Source of the DNA: Gammaproteobacteria bacterium
GTDB taxonomy: Bacteria; Pseudomonadota; Gammaproteobacteria; DSM-16500
Length of the DNA: 64,000 nt
Assembly (NCBI GenBank): GCA_013288815.1
Contig: JABDBD010000009.1
Location: 1-64,000, forward strand
Direction of reading: 5' to 3'
The translations under genes were made by a program, and so were the position numbers. The notes beneath the pieces are model-generated. The model saw only the letters and a program-made list of their open reading frames with translations. It had not been told where the DNA came from and searched no databases. Shown piece by piece: positions 17,905 to 26,833 of this stretch; position 1 is the stretch's first letter, and each line of letters begins with the position of its first letter.

Positions 17905-19431
17905 CGATGCAGCGGCTTCAATTGTTTCGATTTTTTTTGTCTCTGTTTCTTCAATCGTACGAATTTTTACTTTTTTCTCTTCAGGAAAGAGATCTTGTGG
18001 TAATTCTAACAAAGACATTATCCATTCTTTATCATCATAAGGTTTCAATTCTTCATCTTTAATGAATTTGCCGGTGTTTCTTCCGAATCCCAATAAATAA
18101 TACGTTGTATCCATCGGAATACTGAAGGTAAGATAAACAACCTGACCTGTCGTGTTACCAATGACAGATCCAATTTGGTTCAGCACTCTTCCTAAAAGTC
18201 TTTGCACTCCTGTTGGGATAAGGCGCTGCTCAACGAGCGTTCCAACCTGGCTTGCTATGACTGCGCCTTCTGCTCCAAAGCAAGCAAATCCAACAATACC
18301 TGCGGCTCCACTGACAAGATTTTTACATACGTTAAATTCAGCTAAATTACTTGCGATACTGGTCGAAAACATGCTCATACCAAATTGAGTTGTATTTTGT
18401 ATAGTGCTTCGTACGCTGGCTAAATAGGGATGCGAGTCTGTAGTATGAATTGCATTAATCAGTTGACTCATGATGTCAGATAAGTTTTTTTGCATGTCGA
18501 GGAAAAACACTTTTCCTTCTCGAAAACCTTTATCTTGCCAACCGCAATCTGTACGTTGAGTGGGATTTATTTTTGGAATGAAACTAAAAAGTTCTGAATA
18601 ATACGTTAATATTTCTAATGGATCTATGTCAGATGATTTCTCAATATTAGTTGTTTGTTGACATAACTGATAAAGGTAACTATTGGATGGTGATGTTACA
18701 GAATATTCTTCTTCAATTTGACTCATGATATATACCAAGGCACCAAATCGAACTGTATAACCAATAGGACGATTTCCAATATCCTGTAATTGATTTTGCA
18801 AAGGTACTTGGGCTTCATCCAAATGGTGTATGCTGCATTCTTGTTCGAGAATTTTTATAAACTCAATAAACTTTTCCCGTCCAGCTCTCTTTTGATGATA
18901 TTTCTCAGGTAATTGTGAAAAGTTTTTCATGAGGATCGCCGAGGATGGGCGTTTTTTTAAGAGAACCTTAATATCTTCATCTGATCTATGTAAGTTAGCT
19001 TTTATAATAGATTTTACTTCAGAGATAAATAGCGCTTTGTTTTTATAACCTGGCAATTCAATTGAATTTTTTTCTACGTAGGTTAATAAAGCAGCTAGGT
19101 AAATTAATTTTTTCGCGGGTGTTAAAGTGTTTTCGTCGTGAGTTCCTAGCCCTTCTTCTGCAAGAATGTCTGCTAGTGTACTGCCTGTAGAGAACAGAAA
19201 TCGTCGCGAACGTTTGGCTCCAGTGTATTTATATTCTTTTGCAATTTTTTCTAAACCAAATACTAATAACCCCAATGAAATATTGTCGGATTGTTCAAGC
19301 GAGGTTTTAGAATGAACCATTTGAATCAGCTTAATGAGATTCAAACGCTCTTGGTTGCTTCCAGTATAATACTGGCTAAGATTCGTGATAAAATTATTGA
19401 TCGAATCTTTGGTGGGTGGATGGTAAGGCAT
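17887..19431 (-). CDS. candidate Dot/Icm effector, unknown function
   Basis: 514 aa, no family recognised. The N-terminal two thirds is helical and hydrophilic. A hydrophobic Gly/Ala-rich segment lies around residues 378-410 (VSGAAGIVGFACFGAEGAVIA) with a weaker one near 445, which could insert into a membrane. The C-terminus carries a Glu-rich stretch EETETKKIETIE about 10 residues from the end, resembling the E-block of Dot/Icm secretion signals. The ATG has AAGGAGA 4 nt upstream. The promoter carries tandem CTTAAT boxes (19462-19509), the PmrA arrangement. Effector status is inferred from these two signals together and is untested. Confidence 0.75.
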   Translation of the reverse strand: MPYHPPTKDSINNFITNLSQYYTGSNQERLNLIKLIQMVHSKTSLEQSDNISLGLLVFGLEKIAKEYKYTGAKRSRRFLFSTGSTLADILAEEGLGTHDENTLTPAKKLIYLAALLTYVEKNSIELPGYKNKALFISEVKSIIKANLHRSDEDIKVLLKKRPSSAILMKNFSQLPEKYHQKRAGREKFIEFIKILEQECSIHHLDEAQVPLQNQLQDIGNRPIGYTVRFGALVYIMSQIEEEYSVTSPSNSYLYQLCQQTTNIEKSSDIDPLEILTYYSELFSFIPKINPTQRTDCGWQDKGFREGKVFFLDMQKNLSDIMSQLINAIHTTDSHPYLASVRSTIQNTTQFGMSMFSTSIASNLAEFNVCKNLVSGAAGIVGFACFGAEGAVIASQVGTLVEQRLIPTGVQRLLGRVLNQIGSVIGNTTGQVVYLTFSIPMDTTYYLLGFGRNTGKFIKDEELKPYDDKEWIMSLLELPQDLFPEEKKVKIRTIEETETKKIETIEAAASSSMKI

Positions 19432-19461
19432 GCAGTCTCCTTGCTAGGACTATCCTAATAT

Positions 19462-19509
19462 ATTAAGCGTATTATACAAACATTAAGAAACTATTAAGAC
19501 ATTATTAAG
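19462..19509 (-). promoter_or_regulatory. tandem CTTAAT boxes and -10, PmrA-type promoter
   Basis: Read on the minus strand: CTTAAT-N5-CTTAAT-N5-CTTAAT-N5-TATAAT-N3-CTTAAT. The three upstream boxes (19504-19509, 19493-19498, 19482-19487) have an exact 11-bp period and replace a normal -35. The -10 is 19471-19476. This matches the known layout of PmrA response-regulator sites (tandem cTTAATatT) before Legionella and Coxiella effector genes. It drives the gene at 17887-19431. Confidence 0.65.
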
Positions 19510-19617
19510 CATTTTTTCTGGCCTGAAATTACTAAAGATATTGAATATGCGGGTCATTCTAACAGGGCTGGATAATTTAAATCTATTAAAGATTTTGTTG
19601 AGCATAAAAATTACACA

Positions 19618-19647
19618 ATCCTAGATTCTAACTGCCGAATCTAGGAT
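19618..19647. other. 11-bp hairpin in the 342-bp gap before the desaturase gene
   Basis: ATCCTAGATTC and GAATCTAGGAT are perfect complements around an 8-nt loop. No T-run follows, so a classical terminator is unlikely. The sequence TAACTGCCGAATCTAGGAT is nearly repeated in the terminator at 25266. The rest of 19432-19773 holds the PmrA-like promoter and otherwise AT-rich DNA with nothing recognised. Confidence 0.55.
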
Positions 19648-19773
19648 AATATGTATCTATACTAAACAATGATTGTAAAATAGGTTCGCGATTTAGAGGT
19701 ATTCCTTGTAGAAAAGACCAATATATGATCTTATGACCGTAAATTATCGTGTTACTTAAGGGACATAATCTAA

Positions 19774-20700
19774 ATGAGACAACTCGCTAGGTCAGTGGTT
19801 AAATGGTTTGCAAATGATAATTTATTTTGTCCGCAAACATCTTATGCAAATAAAATTGATTGGATACGTGCTCTACCATTTATTTTATTAAACTTGTCAT
19901 GTTTGTTTGTTTTTGTCGTCGGATTTAGCGGAGTTGCTTTAACTGTTGCTCTTGTTTTATGGTTCGTGCGCGTATTTTCAATTGGGGCGTTCTATCATCG
20001 TTATTTTTCACATCGTACCTATAAGGCGAATCGATTCTGGCAATTTATATTTGCTATTTTAGGCGCAAGCGCAGTACAAAGAGGGCCATTATGGTGGGCA
20101 TCTCATCATAGGCATCATCATGTAGTTTCTGATCAGCCAGATGATGCACATTCCCCGATTCATCATGGATTTTTATGGAGCCATGTTGGTTGGTTTCTAT
20201 CAGAAAAAAACTATTACTATAATCCAGAGCACGTCAAAGATTTAGCAAAATATCCAGAGCTTGTTTTCATAGATCGTTATGATAGTTTAATTCCAACGAT
20301 TTTGGGTGTTTCGTTATTTTGTCTTGGATCATTACTGAATTATCTTGCTCCTTCGTTGGGTACGAGTGGTTTTCAAATGTTGATTTGGGGTTTTTGTATT
20401 TCAACAGTCGCAGTATTTAATACGACTGTTACGATTAATTCTATTTCACATCTTTTTGGCAGACGTCGTTTTGAAACCAAAGATAATAGTCATAATAGTT
20501 TTATATTAGGGTTGTTAACATTAGGAGAGGGATGGCATAACAATCATCATCACTATCCTGCTTCAACAAGGCAGGGATTTATGTGGTGGGAAATCGACAT
20601 TACGTATTACATTCTCAAGTTGATGGAAAAATTACATATTATTTCTGATGTCAGAGGTGTTCCAAAATTAATTTTAGAAAAAAATTTAGCAAAGGAATAA
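19774..20700 (+). CDS. acyl-CoA desaturase (delta-9 type membrane fatty acid desaturase)
   Basis: Di-iron membrane desaturase of 308 aa that introduces a double bond in saturated acyl chains. Three histidine boxes are present: H75-RYFSH80 with R81, HHRHHH at 111-116, and HNNHHHYP near residue 255. Four hydrophobic spans are expected, in pairs before and after the second box. The order and wording match stearoyl-CoA-type desaturases. It is a single gene convergent with tgt. Membrane fluidity adjustment is the probable role. Confidence 0.92.
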   Translation: MRQLARSVVKWFANDNLFCPQTSYANKIDWIRALPFILLNLSCLFVFVVGFSGVALTVALVLWFVRVFSIGAFYHRYFSHRTYKANRFWQFIFAILGASAVQRGPLWWASHHRHHHVVSDQPDDAHSPIHHGFLWSHVGWFLSEKNYYYNPEHVKDLAKYPELVFIDRYDSLIPTILGVSLFCLGSLLNYLAPSLGTSGFQMLIWGFCISTVAVFNTTVTINSISHLFGRRRFETKDNSHNSFILGLLTLGEGWHNNHHHYPASTRQGFMWWEIDITYYILKLMEKLHIISDVRGVPKLILEKNLAKE

Positions 20701-20767
20701 TAAAAAGCAATTTGGTTTGGTATGACACCGATATTAAGCTTATCCGGAGCTCGCGTTAAAAGAGTTA

Positions 20768-21928
20768 TTATCCTGGTTCCCCAAGAATTAACTCACGCAT
20801 GACAAGACAAACATTTTGCATAACATGAATATTATGTACGCATGCTAATTGACTGTAAGCAACAGATTTTTCTTTAAAGAGAAAATGTAAATAACCCCTA
20901 GAAAAATTTTTGCATGTATGACATTCACAATCTTCCATAATAGGTGAATCATCGTTTGCATAAATACTTTTTTTTATGAGCAAGTGATTTTTATCTTGAT
21001 CGCTTTCAAAGGTTAACCAATTATCTTTTAGAATAGGTTTTCCATAATAAAGTGAGCCATGTCTTGCATTGCGTGTTGGTGCTACACAGTCAAAAATATC
21101 AATGCCTTTCGCGACAACATCAATAAGATCTTGTGGATTTAAACCAACTCCCATAGTGTAACGAATTTTATTTTCAGGCAGCATGGGTCGAACCCAGTCT
21201 ATAATTTCAGATGTTTTAGCCATATCAAATCCAATGATTTCTCCACCAATCGCAATGCCATCTAAATCTGCTTGAAGAACAAACTCCGCACTCATTTCAC
21301 GTAAATCTCGATGACTTCCACCTTGAATAATGCCAAAAAGAGCTTGTTTAAAGCCATATAATGAATTTGGATTTTTAGTATGCGCTTCTTTGGATTGAAG
21401 CAACCATCGATGTGTTCTTTCCATGGCGGCCAAAGCAACTTCACGTCCACCGAGTTCAGGAGTGCATTCGTCAAATGCCATAATAATATCTGCACCAATA
21501 ATTTTTTGAGCTTCGATCGATGTTTCGGGTGTTAAATGAATAAGTTTTCCTGTGTTGGGATGTTTAAAGTGAGCGCCTTGAGAATCAATTTTACAAATTT
21601 TTCCATTTTTAGATAAACTGAAAACTTGAAAGCCGCCACTGTCTGTTAACATAGGCTTATTCCAATTCATAAATTTATGCATACCTCCCAACGTAGAGAT
21701 AGTTTCCATTCCCGGAGAGCACAACATATGATATGTGTTGCCTCCCAAAATGATTTGACTCTCGGTTTCTATCAAATCGTTAGGTGTCATGAAGTTTATA
21801 AATGCGCGAGTGGCAACGGGCATGAATGCCGGTGTGAGTACATCACCATGTGGCGTATCCATTTTCATAATACGTGCGGGTAATGATGGATGTTTTTTAA
21901 CTAATTCACTTTGAAATATGTTTGACAT
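20768..21928 (-). CDS. tgt: queuine tRNA-ribosyltransferase
   Basis: Exchanges G34 for preQ1 in tRNAs with GUN anticodons. The TIM-barrel enzyme (386 aa from ATG 21928) has LTDSGGFQVFS with Asp96, the nucleophile Asp280 in IFDCVAPTRNARHG, and zinc ligands Cys334, Cys336, Cys339 and His365. The longer reading from a TTG at 21967 has no support. The zinc-region sequence (RGYLHFLFKEKSVAYSQLACVHN) departs a little from the usual YLHHLF...HN pattern but keeps all ligands. queA is not adjacent. It lies 77 bp after maeA on the same strand. Confidence 0.94.
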   Translation of the reverse strand: MSNIFQSELVKKHPSLPARIMKMDTPHGDVLTPAFMPVATRAFINFMTPNDLIETESQIILGGNTYHMLCSPGMETISTLGGMHKFMNWNKPMLTDSGGFQVFSLSKNGKICKIDSQGAHFKHPNTGKLIHLTPETSIEAQKIIGADIIMAFDECTPELGGREVALAAMERTHRWLLQSKEAHTKNPNSLYGFKQALFGIIQGGSHRDLREMSAEFVLQADLDGIAIGGEIIGFDMAKTSEIIDWVRPMLPENKIRYTMGVGLNPQDLIDVVAKGIDIFDCVAPTRNARHGSLYYGKPILKDNWLTFESDQDKNHLLIKKSIYANDDSPIMEDCECHTCKNFSRGYLHFLFKEKSVAYSQLACVHNIHVMQNVCLVMRELILGEPG

Positions 21929-22004
21929 AGTGCTCACTTTTTTCTTAGTCTGGCGAAATCTCAACAAACCCTAACTTTTTTGGAATGAAATGTGAAGGAA
22001 ATTT

Positions 22005-23711
22005 TCAGAATTTTTTATAAGGCAGATATTCGGGTTCCCACATCATATCAGAAATATATTTTTCTAAATTATTAGTACCGGGTGATTTACCATATCCAGA
22101 TAAAATGGCTTCTTCCGCAATAGCTAATGCGACTTTTAAAGAAACCATTCGTATCTCAGATAGAGGGGGTAATAGATTTGCTTGAGGATCAAATCGTGCA
22201 GGAGAGCAATTTGCTAATGCTTTAGCTGCGGTCATAAACATTTTATCCGTGACTCGGGTTGCATTTACACTAATAAGCCCCAGGCCAACACCAGGGAATA
22301 TGTAACAATTATTCGTTTGGTCTACTCGAAAAGGTTTGCCATTTTTGATGATATTTCCAAAGGGACTCCCTGTTCCAATGATTGCTTGACCATTGGTCCA
22401 TTCATTTAAATCTTTTGGTGTGGCTTCGCTGCGTGCAGTTGGATTAGAAAGAGGAAAAATCACGGGTTTTTTAGTATGTTTTAGCATTTCACGTACAATT
22501 TCCTCAGTGAATATGCTGGCTTGTCCAGATACTCCTATTAACACAGTCGGTTTTGCATGAGTCATCACATCTTTTAATGTAATACGATTATTTGTCAAAC
22601 ATTGCCATTGAGTTATTTTATGTTTAGGTTGAGCGAATGGTTGTTGAAAAGACTGGAGGTCGAGCATGTCATCTGTCAATAATCCAGGTTGATCAATTAG
22701 AAAAAAACGTTGTCTAGCGTCTGATTCGGATAAACCTTCTTCTATCATTGCCTGCAAGATCAAATTGCTTATGCCGCAACCTGCTGAGCCTGCACCCACT
22801 ATTGCTATGGTTTGTTCTGTTAGAGGAATGCCTGTGACATGTATTGCTGAAAGTAATGTACCAGTCGCAACAGCAGCAGTTCCTTGAATATCATCATTAA
22901 ACGTACAAAGTTGGTCGCGATAGCGAGTTAGAATAGGATTGGCATTTCGTTGTGCAAAATCTTCCCACTGTAGTAATGCATGCGGAAAGCGTTTCCTCAC
23001 AGCAGTAACGAAACATTCTAGGAAATCATCATATTGTTGATCGCGAATTCTTTCATGATGCCAACCTATGTAAAGTGGATCTTGCAATAAGTCGGGATTA
23101 TCAGTCCCCGTATCCAATAAGATTGGAAGAGTTGCAGAGGGGTGTATGCCCGCGCAAGCAGTGTATAGAGCGAGTTTCCCAATAGGGATTCCCATACCGC
23201 CAGCCCCTTGATCTCCTAAACCTAGAATGCGTTCTCCGTCTGATACGACAATAGTTTTAACTTGGTCAAAACGACGATGAGCGAAGATTTTGTCTATTGA
23301 TTTCTTATCAGGATACGCAATATAAACACCGCGAGGACGACGATAGATATGACTATAACGTTGGCAGCCCAATCCGACAGTTGGCGTGTAAACAATCGGC
23401 ATTATTTCATCAATGTGTTCGCATAATAAACGATAAAACAATGTTTCGTTTGAATCTTGTAAGTCTCTTAAGTAGATATATTTTTCGATGTCAGAGTGTT
23501 TGCTTTGCAATGTTTCGTACGAGCGTTGTAATTGAATAGTTAAATTTGTTTCAAAAGGAGGTATTAAACCTAATAATTCAAATGCTTCTCGCTCCTCATG
23601 AGTAAATGCCATTCCTTTGTTTAATAGCGGATTGGAAAGCAGGGCGTATCCTGTCAAATTTACCTTAAGATACAAGTTGTTATCGGAATTTAAAGCGAAC
23701 TGGAAGTTCAT
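22005..23711 (-). CDS. maeA: NAD-dependent malic enzyme (oxaloacetate-decarboxylating)
   Basis: Converts malate to pyruvate and CO2. The 568-aa length is that of the large SfcA/MaeA class, not the 750-aa MaeB fusion. Conserved parts are MPIVYTPTVGLGCQ, DGERILGLGDQGAGGMGIPIGK, ALLQWEDFAQRNA, FNDDIQGTAAVATG (metal Asp residues) and the dinucleotide fold AIVGAGSAGCGISNLI. The ATG has AAGGAATCG upstream. Links amino acid-derived TCA intermediates to pyruvate, fitting an organism that burns amino acids. Confidence 0.94.
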   Translation of the reverse strand: MNFQFALNSDNNLYLKVNLTGYALLSNPLLNKGMAFTHEEREAFELLGLIPPFETNLTIQLQRSYETLQSKHSDIEKYIYLRDLQDSNETLFYRLLCEHIDEIMPIVYTPTVGLGCQRYSHIYRRPRGVYIAYPDKKSIDKIFAHRRFDQVKTIVVSDGERILGLGDQGAGGMGIPIGKLALYTACAGIHPSATLPILLDTGTDNPDLLQDPLYIGWHHERIRDQQYDDFLECFVTAVRKRFPHALLQWEDFAQRNANPILTRYRDQLCTFNDDIQGTAAVATGTLLSAIHVTGIPLTEQTIAIVGAGSAGCGISNLILQAMIEEGLSESDARQRFFLIDQPGLLTDDMLDLQSFQQPFAQPKHKITQWQCLTNNRITLKDVMTHAKPTVLIGVSGQASIFTEEIVREMLKHTKKPVIFPLSNPTARSEATPKDLNEWTNGQAIIGTGSPFGNIIKNGKPFRVDQTNNCYIFPGVGLGLISVNATRVTDKMFMTAAKALANCSPARFDPQANLLPPLSEIRMVSLKVALAIAEEAILSGYGKSPGTNNLEKYISDMMWEPEYLPYKKF

Positions 23712-23862
23712 ATCGATTCCTTAAACATGTGCCTTCGTCTTTCTATTATCATAGATCAAATCGTAGGCAATTAATAGCTGAGCTCGATAATGTAATTATT
23801 TTTTACTAGGCAGTGGTTTGGTGGTAAATTATGCATAATAAAAATATTCCACGAGGAAGGAA

Positions 23863-25260
23863 ATGTCATTTTTTCAAAAATTATTCTCTACAAAACCTGT
23901 GGGTCAGCGTTCTACTACAAATTTAAATCGATGCTTAACGGCAATGGATTTAACCATGCTGGGTGTCGGTGCCATTATTGGAGCAGGAATTTTTGTCCTA
24001 ACTGGAATCGCTGCTGCAACCCAAGCGGGCCCAGCCGTTATTTTTTCTTATTTGTTAGCGGGAATAGCCTGTGGATTTAGTGCATTAGCCTATGCTGAAT
24101 TAGCATCGAGCGTAGGTGGTTGTGGGAGTGCCTATGGATATGCTTATGCAAGTCTGGGGGAGTTAGTTGCCTGGATTATTGGCTGGGATTTATTACTGGA
24201 ATATGGGATGGATGGCGCTACAGTTTCAATTGGCTGGGCTGGGTATGTACAAGAAGCCTTGAGAGCATTAGGTCTTAACTTGCCAGAAATGTTTCTTAAA
24301 GATCCTTTTCATGGTGGAATTATTAATTTGCCAGCAGTGTTGATTATTTTTTTATTGGCAAGTGTGCTATCAATAGGCGCTAAAGAAAGTGCCCTATTTA
24401 ACAAAGTGATTGTATATGTAAAATTAGCCATTATTGCTCTCTTCATAGGGATAGGATTATTTCACTTTGATCCGCAAAAATGGAACCCTTTTTTACCGTT
24501 TGGAGTGCAGGGCATAGTCAATGGTGCGGGGTTAATTTTCTTTGCTTATATTGGGTTTGATGCTGTTTCTACGGCCGCTGAAGAGGCGATTAATCCACAA
24601 CGAGATTTGCCCATTGGTATCATTGCTTCTTTGCTTATTTGCACGATAATTTATGTAATTTTTGCGGCATTGCTAACAGGCATGATGCATTATCCTGAAT
24701 TAAATTCGAGTTCACCAGTAGCCAATGCGTTAATACACATAGGCTATCGTTTTTCTGCAGAAATTATTGCTATTGGAGCTATTGCTGGCTTAACAACCGT
24801 TATTTTGGTTATGTTATATGGTGCTTCGCGCGTGTTTTTAGCAATGGCTAGAGATGGGTTATTACCAAGATTTTTTGAAAAAGTTCACGTGCAGAGTCAA
24901 ACTCCAAGACGTCTTATCTGGGTAATCGCAAGTATTATGGCTACTACTGCTGGCTTGTTACCGATTAACCAAGTTGCAAACTTAGTGAATATGGGAACCT
25001 TAGCAGCGTTCGCGGTAGTCAGTTCCGGAGTGATTGTTTTGCGCTATACCAAACCCAATTTAGAGAGATCTTTTCGCACTCCCTATGCGCCTTTTATACC
25101 TTTGATAGGTGTGTTGCTTTGCTTTTATTTAATGAGTAGTTTGCCTGCTTTGACTTGGATTAGTTTTGGTATTTGGACGCTAGTAGGAATCGTTATTTAT
25201 TTTTCTTATAGTCGATTTAATAGTGTTCTTTACAAGGAAGCTTTATCTACTGGGATATAA
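23863..25260 (+). CDS. APC-superfamily amino acid permease, cationic amino acid transporter type
   Basis: 465-aa inner-membrane carrier with about twelve hydrophobic segments. The first helix carries GVGAIIGAGIFVLTG, the unwound substrate-binding motif of APC transporters. FAYIGFDAVSTAAEEAINPQRDLPIGI is the typical TM6-loop signature of the CAT/YfnA branch. GAGGAAGGAA lies before the ATG. Substrate cannot be read from sequence; branched or cationic amino acids are plausible given the neighbouring catabolic genes. A strong palindromic terminator follows 5 bp after the stop. Confidence 0.9.
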   Translation: MSFFQKLFSTKPVGQRSTTNLNRCLTAMDLTMLGVGAIIGAGIFVLTGIAAATQAGPAVIFSYLLAGIACGFSALAYAELASSVGGCGSAYGYAYASLGELVAWIIGWDLLLEYGMDGATVSIGWAGYVQEALRALGLNLPEMFLKDPFHGGIINLPAVLIIFLLASVLSIGAKESALFNKVIVYVKLAIIALFIGIGLFHFDPQKWNPFLPFGVQGIVNGAGLIFFAYIGFDAVSTAAEEAINPQRDLPIGIIASLLICTIIYVIFAALLTGMMHYPELNSSSPVANALIHIGYRFSAEIIAIGAIAGLTTVILVMLYGASRVFLAMARDGLLPRFFEKVHVQSQTPRRLIWVIASIMATTAGLLPINQVANLVNMGTLAAFAVVSSGVIVLRYTKPNLERSFRTPYAPFIPLIGVLLCFYLMSSLPALTWISFGIWTLVGIVIYFSYSRFNSVLYKEALSTGI

Positions 25261-25265
25261 ATAAA

Positions 25266-25297
25266 CCTAAATTCGGCAGTTAACTGCCGAATTTAGG
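25266..25297. terminator. bidirectional terminator between permease and anmK
   Basis: A perfect 32-bp palindrome with arms CCTAAATTCGGCAGTT / AACTGCCGAATTTAGG fills the gap between two convergent genes. ATAAAAAAC follows on one side and TTTAT on the other. This fits rho-independent termination in both directions. Confidence 0.8.
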
Positions 25298-25305
25298 ATA
25301 AAAAA

Positions 25306-26577
25306 CTAAGGATGATGAATTACTCCTCCACATAATGGTTTGGGAACTTGAGTGATACCCGGGTAACTGATTGGCATATTTTGCAAGCTGCGCACGGCTA
25401 AATATGCAAACGTTTGTGCTTCTATTGCAGCGCTATTCCAACCTATTTCACTGGCAATTCGAATTTTCATTTGCTGACCATAGTGTTTTTGTAAGCGTGT
25501 TTTGAATTGATCTAGGATCATTGGATTATGCCAGCCGCCGCCTGCTAGTATCCATTGTGAGGGGATATCTGTATGAATATGCTTAAGTGCATAGACAATA
25601 CTGTCAGCAGTAAATGCTTCTAAGGTTGCGCATGCATCGTTGAATGGTAAATCCACTAGCTCAGGAATAAGCTTCAAATCCCCTAAATCTAATGATTTTG
25701 GAGGTAACATATGAAAAAAATTTTCGCCATTAATTTGAATACATGTTTGATAGAGTAAGTCTAAGATATTTTCATGGATGTTGCCTTGACTACCATATTT
25801 TCCATTTGCATCCATACTTTCTCTGCCATGGGTATGTAATTTAACTAATCTATCAATCAGGCCATTTCCAGGCCCAGTATCAAAACCCAATACCTGATTT
25901 TCGGATTGACCTTGGATGACAGTGATATTTGAAATGCCGCCACAGTTAACAACCGCTAGTGGAAATAGATGATCTCGTACAGCTAATGCTTGATGGTATA
26001 GTGGAGCAAATGGCGCGCCTTGTCCACCTGACATCACGTCATTCGATCGAAAATTATTGATGACAATGATTCCTGTTTTTGTTGCGAGTATATCGCCATA
26101 ACCGACTTGCAGTGTTATATTTTTTTTTGGTGCATGAAATAATGTTTGTCCATGATAACCAATAACATCAATAGCTTTTGGTTGCAGATGTGATTTGATT
26201 AATAATAATTTTACTGCTTCATAATGCAAATCAGTTGAGTGTCGAATAATTTGGTCTAACGAAATAAGCGCGTTATCTTTCTTATGAAAATGCTCAAGTA
26301 ATTTTTTTTTTGTTTCAGATAGTTCGAGTGTTGAAATGTTTAGCTCACTTTTCAAATATTCTTCTAAGTGAAATAAAAACTGTGTATTGGCAATTGATAA
26401 ATTTCCTTCGGATTTTTTAACTGCAAATTCTGCTGCTTTTAAGAGAATTTTAAAATAGCTATCATAAGGCAGCGAAATATTTGCAATCTCTTCAATGTGA
26501 TTTTTTCCATCGGTTTTTATGAGTGCTGCATCAATACCATCCATTGAGGTGCCGCTCATTAAGCCTATACTTAACAT
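25306..26577 (-). CDS. anmK: anhydro-N-acetylmuramic acid kinase
   Basis: Phosphorylates anhydroMurNAc to MurNAc-6-P in cell-wall recycling. The ASKHA-fold protein starts with the family signature GLMSGTSMDGIDAALI. It contains DVIGYHGQTLFHAP, NNFRSNDVMSGGQGAPFAPLYHQ, VVNCGGISNITVI and GFDTGPGNGLID. At 423 aa it is longer than the usual 370 aa because of an extra helical, Lys/Leu-rich segment around residues 60-105. Convergent with the APC permease across a shared terminator. Confidence 0.92.
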   Translation of the reverse strand: MLSIGLMSGTSMDGIDAALIKTDGKNHIEEIANISLPYDSYFKILLKAAEFAVKKSEGNLSIANTQFLFHLEEYLKSELNISTLELSETKKKLLEHFHKKDNALISLDQIIRHSTDLHYEAVKLLLIKSHLQPKAIDVIGYHGQTLFHAPKKNITLQVGYGDILATKTGIIVINNFRSNDVMSGGQGAPFAPLYHQALAVRDHLFPLAVVNCGGISNITVIQGQSENQVLGFDTGPGNGLIDRLVKLHTHGRESMDANGKYGSQGNIHENILDLLYQTCIQINGENFFHMLPPKSLDLGDLKLIPELVDLPFNDACATLEAFTADSIVYALKHIHTDIPSQWILAGGGWHNPMILDQFKTRLQKHYGQQMKIRIASEIGWNSAAIEAQTFAYLAVRSLQNMPISYPGITQVPKPLCGGVIHHP

Positions 26578-26610
26578 GTGATTTCCATTTTAGATTGAAA
26601 AAATGACCGT

Positions 26611-26753
26611 ATTGCATGGCAATCGCAATGAAAATTATATAGTCTGTCATTCCCGCAGTATGTCGTATCAACGCATGCGTTGATAGTATTGCCGCGGGAA
26701 TGACAGAAACCGCAAAGCAAAATTTCTCGTAATTTTCAATGCAATTGCCATGG
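26611..26753. repeat. 143-bp nested imperfect palindrome
   Basis: Outer arms ATGGCAATCGCAATGAAAATTA (split by one mismatch pair) and TAATTTTCAATGCAATTGCCAT face each other (26611-26638 and 26729-26753). Inside lie TCTGTCATTCCCGC (26643-26656) and GCGGGAATGACAGA (26694-26707). At the centre is the perfect palindrome TATCAACGCATGCGTTGATA (26667-26686). It makes up most of the gap before the DUF692 gene and looks like a non-autonomous element or a large cruciform. The TGTCATTCCCGC core recurs near 56355. Confidence 0.8.
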
Positions 26754-26833
26754 ACTGTATTGTATAATATGTACTTTATATGTTAATTCTCAGTAGAAAC
26801 GTAACTTAGTATCTTAGAAAAGCCTCTTTATCA

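Noticed and set aside
19618-19647. Calling the hairpin a rho-independent terminator
   Set aside because: No T-run follows on either strand and no gene ends near it.
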